Assembly: GCF_036067295.1 (NCBI RefSeq)
Contig: NZ_CP107954.1
Span: forward strand, 5,456,001-5,520,000
Length of the DNA stretch: 64,000 nucleotides
DNA from: Kribbella sp. NBC_00382
GTDB lineage: Bacteria > Actinomycetota > Actinomycetes > Propionibacteriales > Kribbellaceae
Direction: 5' to 3'
Shown: positions 47,144 to 55,728 of the stretch, piece by piece
Layout: each line of letters starts with the position of its first letter
How positions within the stretch are numbered: position 1 is the stretch's first letter
Notes under the pieces: model-generated
Seen by the model: the letters and a program-made list of their open reading frames with translations, nothing else
Databases searched by the model: none
Told to the model about the DNA's origin: nothing
Position numbers and translations under genes: made by a program

Positions 47144-49216
47144 ATGACTGAGATTTCCCGCCGCACTGTTCTCGGCTCCGCGGCCGGTGGGGTAGCGCTC
47201 TCGCTGCTCCCGCCGTCGCTGCACGCGGCGATGGCGCAGCCCATTCGCCCCGGTGGTCTCGACGCGATCGAGCACGTGATCGTGCTGATGCAGGAGAACC
47301 GCTCCTTCGACCACTACTTCGGCATGCTGCGCGGTGTCCGCGGGTACGGCGACCGCCTGCCCCTGCGGCTGCGCAACGGCAAGACGGTCTTCCACCAGCC
47401 GGTGACCGGTGGCGGCGAGGTGCTGCCGTTCTCGATCCGCAAGGCGGCCGCCGACGCCGGCCGGAACCCGGACGACATCCAGTACCTCGGCGCCCTCGCG
47501 CACGGCTACACCGACGCGACCCAGGCCTGGGGCAACGGCTGGAACGACGACTGGGTGCAGGCCAAGACCGCGGCGACGATGACGCACTACGACCGTCGCG
47601 ACATCCCGCTGCAGTACGAGCTGGCCGAGACCTTCACCATCCTCGACGCGTACCACTGCTCGGTGAACGGCTCCACCAACCCGAACCGCAACTACCTCTG
47701 GTCCGGTACGACCGGCTACGAGCCCGGTACTACGCAACGAGCCGTCACCAACGCGGCGTACTCCTACGACCACAAGGGCTACGACTGGACGGCGTACCCG
47801 GAGCGGCTCGAAGCGGCCGGCGTGTCCTGGCAGATCTACCAGGAGTGGGACAACTTCACCGACAACGCCGTCGAGTACTTCAAGACGTTCAAGGAACTCG
47901 GCCACCGGATCCTCGCCGACGTGCCGGGCTACCGGACCACCGAGGAGTTCTACGACAAGCTCTTCGAGAAGAACCCGGCCGAGCAGGCGGCCGCGCTCAA
48001 GCTGCTCGCCGACGCGGTCGCGAAGCAGCCCGAGGCCGACCAGAAGCTGTTCTTCAAGGCGATGCACCGCAGCGAGCCCGAGTCGCTCGTACCGCGCGTG
48101 CGCGCCGACATCAAGGCCGGCACGCTGCCCGCCGTCAGCTGGCTCGTCCCGTCGGCGGTCGACTCCGAGCACCCCGGATCGTCCACGCCGGTCGGCAGCG
48201 CGAACCTCGTCTACGACCTGCTCGACGCGATCGCCTCGGACCCGGAGACCTGGTCCAAGACCGTGCTGCTGATCAACTTCGACGAGAACGACGGGTACTT
48301 CGACCACGTACCGCCGCCCGTCGCACCGCGACCCGTGTCGGGCGAGGGCGACGACTGGTACGCCGGCCGCCCGATCGGCCTCGGCCCGCGAGTCCCGATG
48401 ACGGTCATCTCGCCCTGGTCTGTCGGCGGCCACGTGAACTCGCAGGTGTCCGACCACACATCGGTGATCCAGTTCCTCGAGAAGTGGACCGGCGTCAAGG
48501 AACCGAACATCAGCTCCTGGCGGCGAACAGCCTGTGGCGACCTCACCTCGGCCTTCGACTTCAAGCGCTCGCACAAGCAGCCGACGACGGACGCGCCCGG
48601 TCCGGTGCCGGCTCCCATCTCCCGCTGGAAGCCGACGCCGCCGGTGAACCAGGCGCTTCCGGTACAGGAGCCCGGCCGTCGCCCGGCTCGCGCATTGCCT
48701 TACCAGCCGACGGTTTCCGGCTTTGTTGCGAAGGGCAAGCTTAAGTTGGCCCTGGGCAACGATGGTGACAAGGCCGCGCACTTCGCGATCTACCCGTACG
48801 GCGGTGAGCTGCCCGCGCCGGCCCATCTCGACGTCGCGGGTGAGTTCGAGCAGGACCTCGCGGTCAGCGGTCCGTACGAACTCGCCGTCCAGGGTCCGAA
48901 CCGGTTCTGGGCCGAGCTGGCCGGTACCTCCGATGGCGCCGCGGCCGGTCTCGACGTACGGATCAGCGTGTACCGAGGCGAGCTGCACGTCGAGCTGGAG
49001 AACACCGGCACGAAGCCGCTCACCGTCAAGCTCAAGGCCCGCGGCTACGGCAGCCGGACGATCAACCAGGACGTCCGCGGCAAACAAACCCGCAAACTCA
49101 CCTGGCCGACCGACCACGGCTGGTACGACGTCGAGCTCACCACCACCGAAGACCCGACCTACCGCCGGCGTTTGAGCGGCCACCTCGAAACCGGCGCTCC
49201 GAGCATCACCGGCTGA
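47144..49216 (+). CDS. Phosphocholine-specific phospholipase C
   Basis: A 690-aa exported enzyme with a Tat signal (ISRRTVLGSAAGGVALSLLP). The phosphoesterase domain has VLMQENRSFDHYFGMLRGVR, the signature of bacterial non-specific phospholipases C. Later come PSAVDSEHPG, LINFDENDGYFDHVPPP and SVGGHVNSQVSDHTSV. Two C-terminal DUF756 beta domains (~residues 520-690) complete the usual architecture. It hydrolyses phosphatidylcholine or sphingomyelin outside the cell. Its last 11 nt overlap the convergent TetR gene. Confidence 0.9.
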   Translation: MTEISRRTVLGSAAGGVALSLLPPSLHAAMAQPIRPGGLDAIEHVIVLMQENRSFDHYFGMLRGVRGYGDRLPLRLRNGKTVFHQPVTGGGEVLPFSIRKAAADAGRNPDDIQYLGALAHGYTDATQAWGNGWNDDWVQAKTAATMTHYDRRDIPLQYELAETFTILDAYHCSVNGSTNPNRNYLWSGTTGYEPGTTQRAVTNAAYSYDHKGYDWTAYPERLEAAGVSWQIYQEWDNFTDNAVEYFKTFKELGHRILADVPGYRTTEEFYDKLFEKNPAEQAAALKLLADAVAKQPEADQKLFFKAMHRSEPESLVPRVRADIKAGTLPAVSWLVPSAVDSEHPGSSTPVGSANLVYDLLDAIASDPETWSKTVLLINFDENDGYFDHVPPPVAPRPVSGEGDDWYAGRPIGLGPRVPMTVISPWSVGGHVNSQVSDHTSVIQFLEKWTGVKEPNISSWRRTACGDLTSAFDFKRSHKQPTTDAPGPVPAPISRWKPTPPVNQALPVQEPGRRPARALPYQPTVSGFVAKGKLKLALGNDGDKAAHFAIYPYGGELPAPAHLDVAGEFEQDLAVSGPYELAVQGPNRFWAELAGTSDGAAAGLDVRISVYRGELHVELENTGTKPLTVKLKARGYGSRTINQDVRGKQTRKLTWPTDHGWYDVELTTTEDPTYRRRLSGHLETGAPSITG

Positions 49217-49823
49217 GCGGTAGTCGTACTGCGGGAGGGAGTGGCGTCGCGACCGGGCTTGCCTGGAACGACTGCAAGATCAAAGCGGCGAACCGCCGCG
49301 ACGCCGCAACCCTCAACTGTGGTGACTCTGCCCGGATGCCCTCGTTCGCCATCAGCGCGAGGGCGACATCCTCCAGCACGAGATCCTTGCGCAAGCGGCC
49401 GGCCTTCTTGGCGCGCCGGATCAACTCGAGCAGCAGCTTCAGTGAGCGATCGCGTTCGGCGGCGAAGCCCTCGGTATGCGGGAGCTGTGAGGTGAAGGCG
49501 CGAGCGAACCCGCGGTCGAGCGCATGCATCGCCATCACCTTCTCGATCACCAGACTGAATCCCTGCCACGGATCCTCGGCCGCCAGACCTTCCTCGACGA
49601 CCTGCGAGCACAACTCCACCTGCTCGGCGAAGGCTGCGGTCAGCAAGTCCTCCTTGGTCTGGAAGTGCCGATAGACAGTCGCGACGCCAACCTCGGCCCG
49701 TCGCGCGATCTCCCGGATCGGTACGTCGAGACCGTCGGCGGCAAAGGCGATTCGGGCCACCACCAGGATGCGGTCCCGGTTGTCGCGGGCGTCCGAGCGG
49801 AGCTTCGTTCCCACTTGTGCCAT
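49206..49823 (-). CDS. TetR-family repressor (quinone reductase-linked)
   Basis: A 205-aa regulator. The N-terminal helix-turn-helix is DNRDRILVVARIAFAADGLD followed by IREIARRAEVGVATVYRHF. The C-terminal ~140 residues are the ligand-binding dimerisation domain. ATG at 49823 with a GAGAGAAG site. The longer open frame upstream runs into the divergent promoter and is not used. The divergent quinone reductase gene is 52 bp away with a dyad between, so it is the likely target. Confidence 0.88.
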   Translation of the reverse strand: MAQVGTKLRSDARDNRDRILVVARIAFAADGLDVPIREIARRAEVGVATVYRHFQTKEDLLTAAFAEQVELCSQVVEEGLAAEDPWQGFSLVIEKVMAMHALDRGFARAFTSQLPHTEGFAAERDRSLKLLLELIRRAKKAGRLRKDLVLEDVALALMANEGIRAESPQLRVAASRRFAALILQSFQASPVATPLPPAVRLPLSR

Positions 49824-49843
49824 CACTTCTCTCACTTTAGCCA

Positions 49844-49868
49844 AACGGACGGGGTGCTCCGTTACGTT
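49844..49868 (+). promoter_or_regulatory. TetR operator overlapping a leaderless promoter
   Basis: AACGGA (49844-49849) and TCCGTT (49858-49863) form a perfect dyad with an 8-nt centre. The right arm touches the -10 TACGTT (49863-49868). The ATG at 49876 is 7 nt after the -10. Confidence 0.5.
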
Positions 49869-49875
49869 CGGCGAC

Positions 49876-50826
49876 ATGAGAGCAATCGAGTTCAGCGAAT
49901 ACGGTCCGCCCAGCGTTCTTCGCGTCGCCGAGGTGGCTGAGCCACAAGCCGGTACGGGGGAGATCCGGATCGCAGTCCGGGCATCCGGAGTCTCGCCCGG
50001 GGAGACGTACATCCGCTCCGGCAGGCTGCGCGAGCTGGTACCGATCACCTTCCCGTACCGGACCGGGTTCGACGCGGCCGGTGTGGTGGATCAGGTTGGC
50101 GCGGGCGTCACCGGCGTACGGGTTGGTGATGAGGTCTTCGGGATGACGAGCATGACCGGGCGGTCAGCCAATGCCGACTTCGCAGTACTGGCTGAGTGGG
50201 CGGCCAAGCCGCCCGCCTGGAGTTGGGAGGAAGCCGGGGGAGCGGCGGGCAGCGTCGAGACCAGCACCCGGGTGCTTGACCTGTTGGGCGTCAGTTCCGG
50301 GCAGACGGTACTTGTCCAAGGCGCGGCTGGAGCGGTGGGAACGGTCGCCGTGCAACTGGCCGCCGCTCGGGGTGCGAGGGTGATCGGGACGGCCAGTGAG
50401 CGCAACCATGAACTCCTGCGGTCATTGGGCGCTGAGCCGACGACGTACGGGGACGGGCTGATCGAGCGGGTTGCCGAATTTGCGCCTGGCGGGGTCGATG
50501 CGGTGTTCGACTGCGCGGGTGGTGCGCTGCCTGAGCTCATCGCGATTGCCGGTGATCCAGCGAAGGTGGTGACGATCGCGGACTTCGGGGCGGCGGCGCA
50601 CGGCGTACACATGTCGCACAGTGCGCCGGCTGACGAGACGGGGTCATCGTTGGGAGCGGCCGCGGACTCGCTCGCCGTGCACGGTCTCGAGGTGGCGGTG
50701 AAGCTTGTTGCCGAGGGCAAGTTGCAGGTTCCGGTCGCTGCCGCGTTCCCGCTCGCAGAGGTCGCCGCCGCGCACGAGCTGAGCGAGACCCGGCACGCCC
50801 GCGGCAAGATCGTCTTGCTGCACTGA
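49876..50826 (+). CDS. Zinc-independent quinone reductase (MDR alcohol dehydrogenase-like)
   Basis: A 316-aa NADPH:quinone oxidoreductase of the medium-chain superfamily. Catalytic-domain motifs are RASGVSPGETYIRSGRL and GFDAAGVVDQVGAGVTGVRV. The cofactor loop is VLVQGAAGAVGTVAVQLAA (GxxGxxG, NADPH type). No zinc-binding cysteine cluster is present. It likely detoxifies quinones or related electrophiles under control of the divergent TetR. Confidence 0.9.
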   Translation: MRAIEFSEYGPPSVLRVAEVAEPQAGTGEIRIAVRASGVSPGETYIRSGRLRELVPITFPYRTGFDAAGVVDQVGAGVTGVRVGDEVFGMTSMTGRSANADFAVLAEWAAKPPAWSWEEAGGAAGSVETSTRVLDLLGVSSGQTVLVQGAAGAVGTVAVQLAAARGARVIGTASERNHELLRSLGAEPTTYGDGLIERVAEFAPGGVDAVFDCAGGALPELIAIAGDPAKVVTIADFGAAAHGVHMSHSAPADETGSSLGAAADSLAVHGLEVAVKLVAEGKLQVPVAAAFPLAEVAAAHELSETRHARGKIVLLH

Positions 50827-50829
50827 GGA

Positions 50830-51840
50830 TCAGGCGGCCGGCGGGCAGCCGCAGGAGTCGCGGTGCATGATCTCCGCCGGGAGGCGGACCGTCTGAGGCG
50901 GCGCCTCGCTGTCTGTCATCCGGCGGAGCAGGAGCTGGACCGCGCGGGCGCCGATCGCCGCCGACGGCTGGGCGATCGCAGTCATCCCAGGGCTGAACAG
51001 GTCGGCCCACGCGAAGTCATCGAAGTGCACCATGGCAAGGTCGCGAGGCACCTTGATGCCGGCTGCTTTGAAGGTGGCCATCGCGCCGATGGTCATGTCG
51101 TTGTTCGCGGCAAAGATCGCGGTCGGCGGCTCGGCCAGGTCGAGCAGTGCGAGCGCGGCGCGGCGGCCGCCTTCGCTGGTTGACGCGCCGTCGACGATCA
51201 GGTCGGGATCGACGGGGAGGTCGGCGCGATGGTGAGCCAGCCGGAAACCGCGCAGCCGCTCGGCACTTGTTGCCAGGCCGGCGATACCGGCGATCATTCC
51301 GATCCGGGTATGACCCACCGAGATCAGGTGGTCGATCACCGCCGCGGTCGACGCCTCGTTCTCGACGCCGACCTGGTCGGCGCGCAGGTCGGGGTCGATC
51401 CGGTCGACGATGACGTACGGGACCGGGTGGTCGCGGAGCAGCGGCAGGGTGAGGTCGCGCCAACCGTCGGCGGGCGCGATCACCAGGCCTTCGATGTGGT
51501 GGGCAAGCAGGTTGGCGACGGCGGCCGCTTCGTGCCGGGCGTCGTCGCGGGTGTCGACGATGAGCAGGTTCAGGCCGGCCCGGGTCGCCTCGCCGTCGAT
51601 GCCCTGGACGAGATCGACCCAGTACGGATTCGAGGCGGCGGTCAGGGCCAGGCCGATCGTCTGGTTCGAGCCGGCCGCCAGCGAGCGCGCGATCGGGCGG
51701 TGCTCGTAGCCGAGCAGCAGCATCGCGTGCAGCACCTTCTCCCGGGTCGCGGCGGCGACCAGCCGGGTGCCGTTGACGACATGCGAGACCGTGCTCACCG
51801 ATACGCCGGCGCTGCGGGCGACCTCGGTCATCGTGACCAT
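50830..51840 (-). CDS. LacI-family repressor (GH32-linked)
   Basis: A 336-aa regulator: DNA-binding domain MTEVARSAGVSVSTVSHVVN with hinge helix ATREKVLHAMLLLGYEHRPI, then a two-lobed sugar-binding domain (IGLALTAASNPYWVDLVQGI, IFAANNDMTIGAM, MVHFDDFAWADL). It ends in a Cys pair (DSCGCPPAA). Divergent from a GH32 enzyme with tandem palindromes between them; it probably represses that gene until a fructoside is present. ATG at 51840; the Met at 51831 is an alternative. Confidence 0.92.
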   Translation of the reverse strand: MVTMTEVARSAGVSVSTVSHVVNGTRLVAAATREKVLHAMLLLGYEHRPIARSLAAGSNQTIGLALTAASNPYWVDLVQGIDGEATRAGLNLLIVDTRDDARHEAAAVANLLAHHIEGLVIAPADGWRDLTLPLLRDHPVPYVIVDRIDPDLRADQVGVENEASTAAVIDHLISVGHTRIGMIAGIAGLATSAERLRGFRLAHHRADLPVDPDLIVDGASTSEGGRRAALALLDLAEPPTAIFAANNDMTIGAMATFKAAGIKVPRDLAMVHFDDFAWADLFSPGMTAIAQPSAAIGARAVQLLLRRMTDSEAPPQTVRLPAEIMHRDSCGCPPAA

Positions 51841-51867
51841 CCGTCGAATGGTCGTCGCTCACCGTGC

Positions 51868-51908
51868 TTTGCGCAACCTTTTGCGCAAAGGCTGCGGGAG
51901 CATACTTT
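51868..51908 (+). promoter_or_regulatory. Tandem LacI operators and promoter of the GH32 gene
   Basis: TTTGCGCAAC (51868-51877) and the perfect palindrome TTTGCGCAAA (51880-51889) are centred 12 bp apart. The second covers the -35 position relative to a -10 TACTTT (51903-51908). The layout fits a LacI repressor binding one face of the helix and shared control of both divergent genes. Confidence 0.6.
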
Positions 51909-51912
51909 GGGC

Positions 51913-53271
51913 GTGGACAACACGGCAGCTGGTGAGTACCCGAGCTTTCCCTACCCGGCGACGAACTATCAGGAGGAAAACCGCGGGCAGTTCCACTTCA
52001 GCTCGCGCAGTGGCTGGATGAACGACGTGAACGCGCCGCTGTACTACCGCGGCGTCTACCACCTCTACTACCAGCACGCCCCGAACAGTCTCGTCTGGGA
52101 CACCATGCACTGGGGTCACGCGACGAGCACCGACCTGGTGCACTGGCAGCAACGGCCGATCGCCCTCGACCCGAGCGTCCATCCCGGCGACCTCTGGTCC
52201 GGTGGCGGCGTCGTTGACACCGGCAACGTCACCGGTCTGAAGAGCGACGACGACGATCCGATCCTTGTGTTCTCGGGGACGAACGGCGTCCAGGTCTTCT
52301 ACAGCCTCGACGGCGGCAACACCTTCAAGACGTTTGCCGACGGCAAGAAGGTGGCGAAGCCGAACGCCCAGACCAGCCGCGACCCGAAGGTCTTCTGGGA
52401 CCCGGTCGCCAAGCACTGGGGCATGGTCGTCTGGTCCGACGAGGGCGGCAACGGCGCCGATTTCTACACCTCGTCGAACCTGCTCGACTGGACCTTCGGC
52501 TCCCGGTACCAGGCCGATTGGCTGTTCGAGTGCCCCGACATGGTCCGGATGCCACTCGACGGCGGCTACAAGTGGGTACTGAGCGCTGCCGGCGGCGAGT
52601 ACGTCGTCGGCGACTTCGACGGCACGACCTTCCACCCGCTCTCGCGGACGCAGCAGAAGGTCAACCAGACCGATACCCACGCCGGCGGCCCGTACTACGC
52701 GGCTCTGACCTTCGCCAACCTGCCGGTCAAGGACCGCGTGGTCTCGATGGCGTGGCAGGGCGAGAACTTCGGCACGATCTGGACCGGCAACGCGACCTTC
52801 CCGGTCGACCAGCGGCTGAAGCAGACCGCTGACGGGCCGCGCGTCGTGAGCACCCCGATCCCCGAGATCGCGACCATCCGGACCGCGACCCGGACGTGGC
52901 AGGACCGCACCCTCGACGGCGCGAGCGCGAAGCAACTCCTCACTGACGTGAAGGCCGACACGTACGAGCTGGAGGCGACGATCGACGGACAGGACGCGAA
53001 GCGGTTCGGCTTCCGCCTGAAGTCCGGCCGCGAGGTCGGGTACGACGCCGAGGCTCAAACGCTTGACGGTGCCGCGCTGAGATCCGAGCAGGGCAAGGTC
53101 AAACTCAGGCTGCTCGTCGACCGCGGCCAACTGGAGGTCTTCGGCAACGACGGCGAGGTGTACCAGAGCTACAACGGCAACTTCGACGGCAACGACCTCG
53201 AGTTCTTCGTCGACGGCACGGTGAAGCTCGAGTCGCTCCAGCTCCATCACCTCGGTTCGATCTGGACCTAA
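51913..53271 (+). CDS. Glycoside hydrolase family 32 (fructosidase/levanase-type)
   Basis: A 452-aa five-bladed propeller enzyme with the GH32 nucleophile block SRSGWMNDVNAPLYYRGVYH (WMNDxN form), the QTSRDPKVFW arginine-aspartate block and LFECPDMVRM (general acid Glu). A C-terminal beta-sandwich follows (VSMAWQGENF into FGFRLKSGREVGYD). It cleaves beta-fructosides such as sucrose, levan or inulin. No signal peptide is present from the GTG start, so it may act inside the cell. The start is fixed by the -10 four nt upstream and homology from FHFSSRSGWMND on. Confidence 0.88.
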   Translation: MDNTAAGEYPSFPYPATNYQEENRGQFHFSSRSGWMNDVNAPLYYRGVYHLYYQHAPNSLVWDTMHWGHATSTDLVHWQQRPIALDPSVHPGDLWSGGGVVDTGNVTGLKSDDDDPILVFSGTNGVQVFYSLDGGNTFKTFADGKKVAKPNAQTSRDPKVFWDPVAKHWGMVVWSDEGGNGADFYTSSNLLDWTFGSRYQADWLFECPDMVRMPLDGGYKWVLSAAGGEYVVGDFDGTTFHPLSRTQQKVNQTDTHAGGPYYAALTFANLPVKDRVVSMAWQGENFGTIWTGNATFPVDQRLKQTADGPRVVSTPIPEIATIRTATRTWQDRTLDGASAKQLLTDVKADTYELEATIDGQDAKRFGFRLKSGREVGYDAEAQTLDGAALRSEQGKVKLRLLVDRGQLEVFGNDGEVYQSYNGNFDGNDLEFFVDGTVKLESLQLHHLGSIWT

Positions 53272-53344
53272 CCTCTGGTAGTCGAACGCAAGATACGCAA
53301 GGGTGGGGAGTGTTCGGGGCGATATCTGGGGAGGGATCGTTCGC

Positions 53345-54466
53345 GTGGATGTGCTTGCTGTGCCTGAGGACGAGTTGGATGATCTGCGGACGCGACTGCG
53401 GCGGACGCGATGGGGGACGAGTTGGCCGGGGACCGGGTGGGAGGCCGGGACCGACGGCGGTGAGCTCCGCAGGCTGGTGGACTACTGGGCAACCGGTTTC
53501 GACTGGCGCAAGCAAGAGGCCGCGATCAATGCGCTGCCTTCGTACTTCGCTGACCTGGACGGCGTGCCGGTGCACTACCTCCGGTACGACGGTGAGCACC
53601 CGGGTGCGCTGCCGATCGTGTTGACGCACGGCTGGCCGAGCTCCGTACTCGAGCTGACCGAGCTGGCGCATCGGCTCGCCACGCCCTCGCAGTACGGAGG
53701 TACGGCGGTGGACTCGTTCACCGTGATCGTGCCGTCGTTGCCCGGGTTCGCGTTCTCGCCGCAGCGGCCTTCGTTGCCGCCGGCAACTTCGACGCACGAA
53801 CTGTGGCATCGATTGATGCACGACGAACTGGGCTTCGAACGGTACGCCGCGCACGGTGGCGATCTCGGCGCCGGGATCAGCGCGTTGCTCGGCCAGACCT
53901 ATCCCGAGTCGGTCGTCGGCATCCACGTGCTCGCCGTCGCGAATCCGGCCGGCTACGACCCGGACGAGGTGACGCCGGAGGAGCAGACCTATCTCGACTC
54001 CGAGGCCGAGTGGTACGCCGAGGAGGGCGGCTACGAGCACCAGCAGATGACCCGGCCGCTCACGCTGAGCGCCGGGCTGTCCGACTCGCCTGCCGGACTA
54101 CTCGCGTGGCTGCTGGAGAAGTACCGGGCGTGGACCGATTGCGACGGCGAGCTCAGCACCCGCTTCACCGACGACTTCGTGCTGACCCAGGCGTCGCTGT
54201 ACTGGTTCACGAACTCGATCGGGACGTCGTTCCGCCCGTACTACGAGTTCCACCGCGGCCAGCGTGAGCGGGTGACCTCGGTGACGGTGCCGACCGCGAT
54301 CGCCGTCTTCCCGGAGGATCTCGTCCGCCCGCCGCGCAGTTGGGCGGCTCGGACGTACAACGTCACCAGGTACACGGCGATGCCGCGCGGCGGTCATTTC
54401 GCTGCCTGGGAGGAGCCCGATCTGCTGGCCGACGACCTGATGGCCTTCTTCCACAACCTCCGCTGA
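53345..54466 (+). CDS. Epoxide hydrolase-family alpha/beta hydrolase
   Basis: A 373-aa protein with an N-terminal EHN domain (DDLRTRLRRTRWGTSWPGTG) and an alpha/beta hydrolase domain: IVLTHGWPSSVLEL (oxyanion HGWP), AHGGDLGAGISALLG (nucleophile Asp) and MPRGGHFAAWEEPD (catalytic His). It resembles microsomal-type epoxide hydrolases, which open epoxides to diols. GTG at 53345 is chosen because GGGGAGGG lies 9 nt upstream. An earlier GTG at 53303 would add 14 residues. Confidence 0.87.
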   Translation: MDVLAVPEDELDDLRTRLRRTRWGTSWPGTGWEAGTDGGELRRLVDYWATGFDWRKQEAAINALPSYFADLDGVPVHYLRYDGEHPGALPIVLTHGWPSSVLELTELAHRLATPSQYGGTAVDSFTVIVPSLPGFAFSPQRPSLPPATSTHELWHRLMHDELGFERYAAHGGDLGAGISALLGQTYPESVVGIHVLAVANPAGYDPDEVTPEEQTYLDSEAEWYAEEGGYEHQQMTRPLTLSAGLSDSPAGLLAWLLEKYRAWTDCDGELSTRFTDDFVLTQASLYWFTNSIGTSFRPYYEFHRGQRERVTSVTVPTAIAVFPEDLVRPPRSWAARTYNVTRYTAMPRGGHFAAWEEPDLLADDLMAFFHNLR

Positions 54467-54475
54467 CGGCGACGA

Positions 54476-54964
54476 TCAGCGCGCGATGGGAGCGGTCCGG
54501 GCCGAGGTGAGCTTGATCAGGTCGGCGGGGGAGAGGCCCAGGTCGAGGCCTCTTCGCCCGCCGGAGACGTAGACGGTCTCGTGGTCGGTCGCGCTCGCGT
54601 CGACGACCGTCGGCAGCGGCCGCTTCTGGCCGATCGGGCTGATGCCGCCGACGACGTACCCGGTGATCCGCTCTGCGGCGGCCGGGTCGGCCATCGCCGC
54701 CTTCTTGCCGTTGAGCGCGGCGGCGACCGCCTTCAGATCCAGTTGCTTGTCGACCGGTACGACGCCGACCGACAGCTTGCCGTCGACCTCGACGAGCAGC
54801 GTCTTGAACACCTGCTCCGGCTGCAGCCCGAGCGCCTCCGCGGCCTCCAGCCCGTACGACTTGGCGGCCGGATCGTGCTCGTACGAATGCGTCGTGAACG
54901 TCATGCCGGCCTTCGTCAGCGCGACCGTCGCGGGCGTGCCCTGACCACTCTTGCTCTTTGCCAC
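54476..54964 (-). CDS. ybaK: Cys-tRNA(Pro)/Cys-tRNA(Cys) deacylase YbaK
   Basis: A 162-aa YbaK/EbsC-type editing domain: FTTHSYEHDPAAKSYGLEAA, PEQVFKTLLVEVDGKLSVGV (the VFKTLV lysine) and GYVVGGISPIGQKRPLPTVV (the GGxSPxG loop). It clears Cys mischarged on tRNA-Pro in trans. Length matches the family. 10 nt upstream on the same strand lies the end of the regulator gene. Confidence 0.93.
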   Translation of the reverse strand: MAKSKSGQGTPATVALTKAGMTFTTHSYEHDPAAKSYGLEAAEALGLQPEQVFKTLLVEVDGKLSVGVVPVDKQLDLKAVAAALNGKKAAMADPAAAERITGYVVGGISPIGQKRPLPTVVDASATDHETVYVSGGRRGLDLGLSPADLIKLTSARTAPIAR

Positions 54965-54973
54965 GGTGGCAGC

Positions 54974-55645
54974 CTACGACTTCCGGGCCGGCATCAGGCG
55001 CACGCAGCAGTGGGCGGGTTGGGGCTCGAGGACGGCCTGCAAGCCGGTACCGCCGAGGCCGTCGAGCAATCCGCCGAGCAGGTGCAGGGTCATGTTGCAG
55101 ACGAGGCCGGTGTGCTCCTTGGCCAGCGCCTTGAACGGGCAGTTGGCGAGGTCGAAGGCGGCGCCGTTGCGTCGCGGCTCGAACCCGTGCGCCTGCAGTA
55201 CCTCGGCCAGCGGCGTACCGGGGTGAGCGCGGCCGGCGGATTCGCCGTACTCGCGGGCTCGTCGCTCGAGTGCCTGCTTCGGAGAGCCGCCGGAGGTCTC
55301 AGCGTCCTCCAATGCGGATGCCAGGAGCTGCCCGGCTACGTCGTACTGGCGCTCCGGGAAGGAGACCCCGATCTCCCGATCCGAGCGGCGGTAGAGCTTG
55401 GCCGGTCGTCCCGCGCCGGGTCCGGTACGGCCTGTACGCCGCTCGAAGACGACCGTCAGCAGGCCTTCCTCGACGAGCTTGTCGAGATGGAAGGCGGCCG
55501 TGGTCCGCGGTACTCCGAGCGCCGCGGCGGCCTCCTCGCGACTGACCGGAGCCGGCTCGGCGACGACGTGGTCGTAGAGCCGTCGTCGGGTCGGTTCGTC
55601 GAGCGCGGCGACCGCCTGGATGCTCGCGTCCGTCGGCTGGTCCAC
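54974..55645 (-). CDS. Winged-helix regulator with C-terminal cysteines, divergent from folE
   Basis: A 223-aa regulator. The DNA-binding part is LDEPTRRRLYDHVVAEP, then ALGVPRTTAAFHLDKLVEEG and the wing RRTGRTGPGAGRPAKLYRRS. The C-terminal region holds NCPFKALAKEHTGLVCNMTL and HCCVRLMPARKS, that is Cys-x13-Cys-x29-CysCys. This recalls SufR-type Fe-S sensors, but the spacing differs and cluster binding is unproven. GTG at 55645 is 6 nt after a -10 TAGAAT on the minus strand, so leaderless. Its divergent neighbour folE is the probable target. Confidence 0.8.
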   Translation of the reverse strand: MDQPTDASIQAVAALDEPTRRRLYDHVVAEPAPVSREEAAAALGVPRTTAAFHLDKLVEEGLLTVVFERRTGRTGPGAGRPAKLYRRSDREIGVSFPERQYDVAGQLLASALEDAETSGGSPKQALERRAREYGESAGRAHPGTPLAEVLQAHGFEPRRNGAAFDLANCPFKALAKEHTGLVCNMTLHLLGGLLDGLGGTGLQAVLEPQPAHCCVRLMPARKS

Positions 55646-55651
55646 GGGATG

Positions 55652-55700
55652 ATTCTATCGCCAACTCCCGTTGACGAAATAGTAGGCTGGCTTTTAAGGT
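55652..55700. promoter_or_regulatory. Divergent promoters of the regulator and folE
   Basis: Minus strand: TAGAAT (55657-55652), 6 nt before the regulator GTG. Plus strand: TTGACG (55671-55676), an 18-nt spacer and TAAGGT (55695-55700). A short dyad CAAC-tccc-GTTG (55662-55673) sits between them and overlaps the folE -35. Confidence 0.55.
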
Positions 55701-55728
55701 CAGTCGTTCTCACTGCAGGAGGCGCCAA

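Noticed and set aside
46976..49183. 735-codon minus-strand frame opposite phospholipase C
   Set aside because: Composition is Val/Arg/Gly typical of the antisense of a GC-rich gene, and it covers a gene with clear Tat signal and catalytic motifs.
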